Shown: positions 21,497 through 21,541 of the stretch, in pieces
Position numbering within the stretch: position 1 is the stretch's first letter
Layout of the letters: every line of letters starts with the position of its first letter
From: an uncultured Clostridia bacterium
GTDB taxonomy: Bacteria; Bacillota; Clostridia; Christensenellales; UBA1242
Direction: 5' to 3'
Assembly: GCA_947626175.1 (NCBI GenBank)
Contig: CANQRE010000010.1
Location: 1-21,541 of the forward strand
Length of the DNA: 21,541 nt
The notes under the pieces: generated by a model
Databases searched by the model: none
What the model was told of the DNA's origin: nothing
What the model saw: the letters and a program-made list of their open reading frames with translations, nothing else
Position numbers and translations under genes: made by a program

Positions 21497-21530
21497 AAAA
21501 CGTAGAGTTAGGATTTGGCAGGACTCGAAC
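21473..21530. repeat. 12-bp inverted repeat involving the tRNA-Arg T-arm
   Basis: GTTCGAGTCCTG inside the tRNA (21473-21484) is perfectly complementary to CAGGACTCGAAC (21519-21530), which lies 23 nt after the tRNA end. Both copies are plainly visible. It could be a tRNA fragment in reverse orientation or a fold competing with the tRNA 3' half in the precursor. Confidence 0.55.
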
Positions 21531-21541
21531 GGGCGGAAAAG

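Overview
The window looks like chromosomal DNA of a low-GC Gram-positive bacterium (Bacillota, most likely a gut-type Clostridia lineage). The reasons are AT-rich genes with strong GGAGG/AAGGAG ribosome sites, UGA used as stop, intrinsic terminators, a heterodimeric ABC exporter, a DUF975-type membrane protein and a Gram-positive-style VirD4/TraG ATPase. The species cannot be fixed from sequence alone.

Layout. (1) 1-507: the start of a leftward small membrane protein, then tRNA-Ser(CGA) and its terminator. (2) About 540-7820: a probable acquired defence island bounded by an imperfect 19-nt direct repeat (542-560 and 7803-7821). It carries a 64-aa protein, a large serine recombinase held between two related inverted-repeat structures, a 39-aa upstream ORF, a roughly 650-bp region without large genes but full of hairpins and 11-nt phased repeats, a small protein with a HEPN-type RNxxxHG motif, and a complete type III restriction-modification pair (mod-res). 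(3) 7822-8104: non-coding DNA with a strong hairpin and a tRNA T-arm-like sequence. (4) 8105-12752: a SAM methyltransferase and a two-gene heterodimeric ABC exporter. The second exporter gene is split by a -1 frameshift exactly on an A AAA AAC slippery heptamer. (5) 12785-14703: a zeta-toxin-like P-loop kinase whose 3' end overlaps a convergent APH/choline-kinase-like gene, followed by a small charged protein. (6) 14796-18080: glmS, a divergent GNAT acetyltransferase and a DUF975-type membrane protein. (7) 18110-21496: a Sel1-like protein convergent with an unknown helical protein, a VirD4/TraG coupling ATPase and tRNA-Arg(TCG).

Working together: Mod and Res should form one restriction enzyme, with the HEPN-like protein just upstream as a possible RNA-targeting partner and the recombinase as the likely mobility module. 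The two ABC subunits show the complementary defects (degenerate Walker B/H-loop in one, degenerate signature in the other) expected of an asymmetric heterodimer. Several genes outside the island have a -10 box 5-7 nt before the start codon and no usable Shine-Dalgarno sequence, suggesting leaderless mRNAs.
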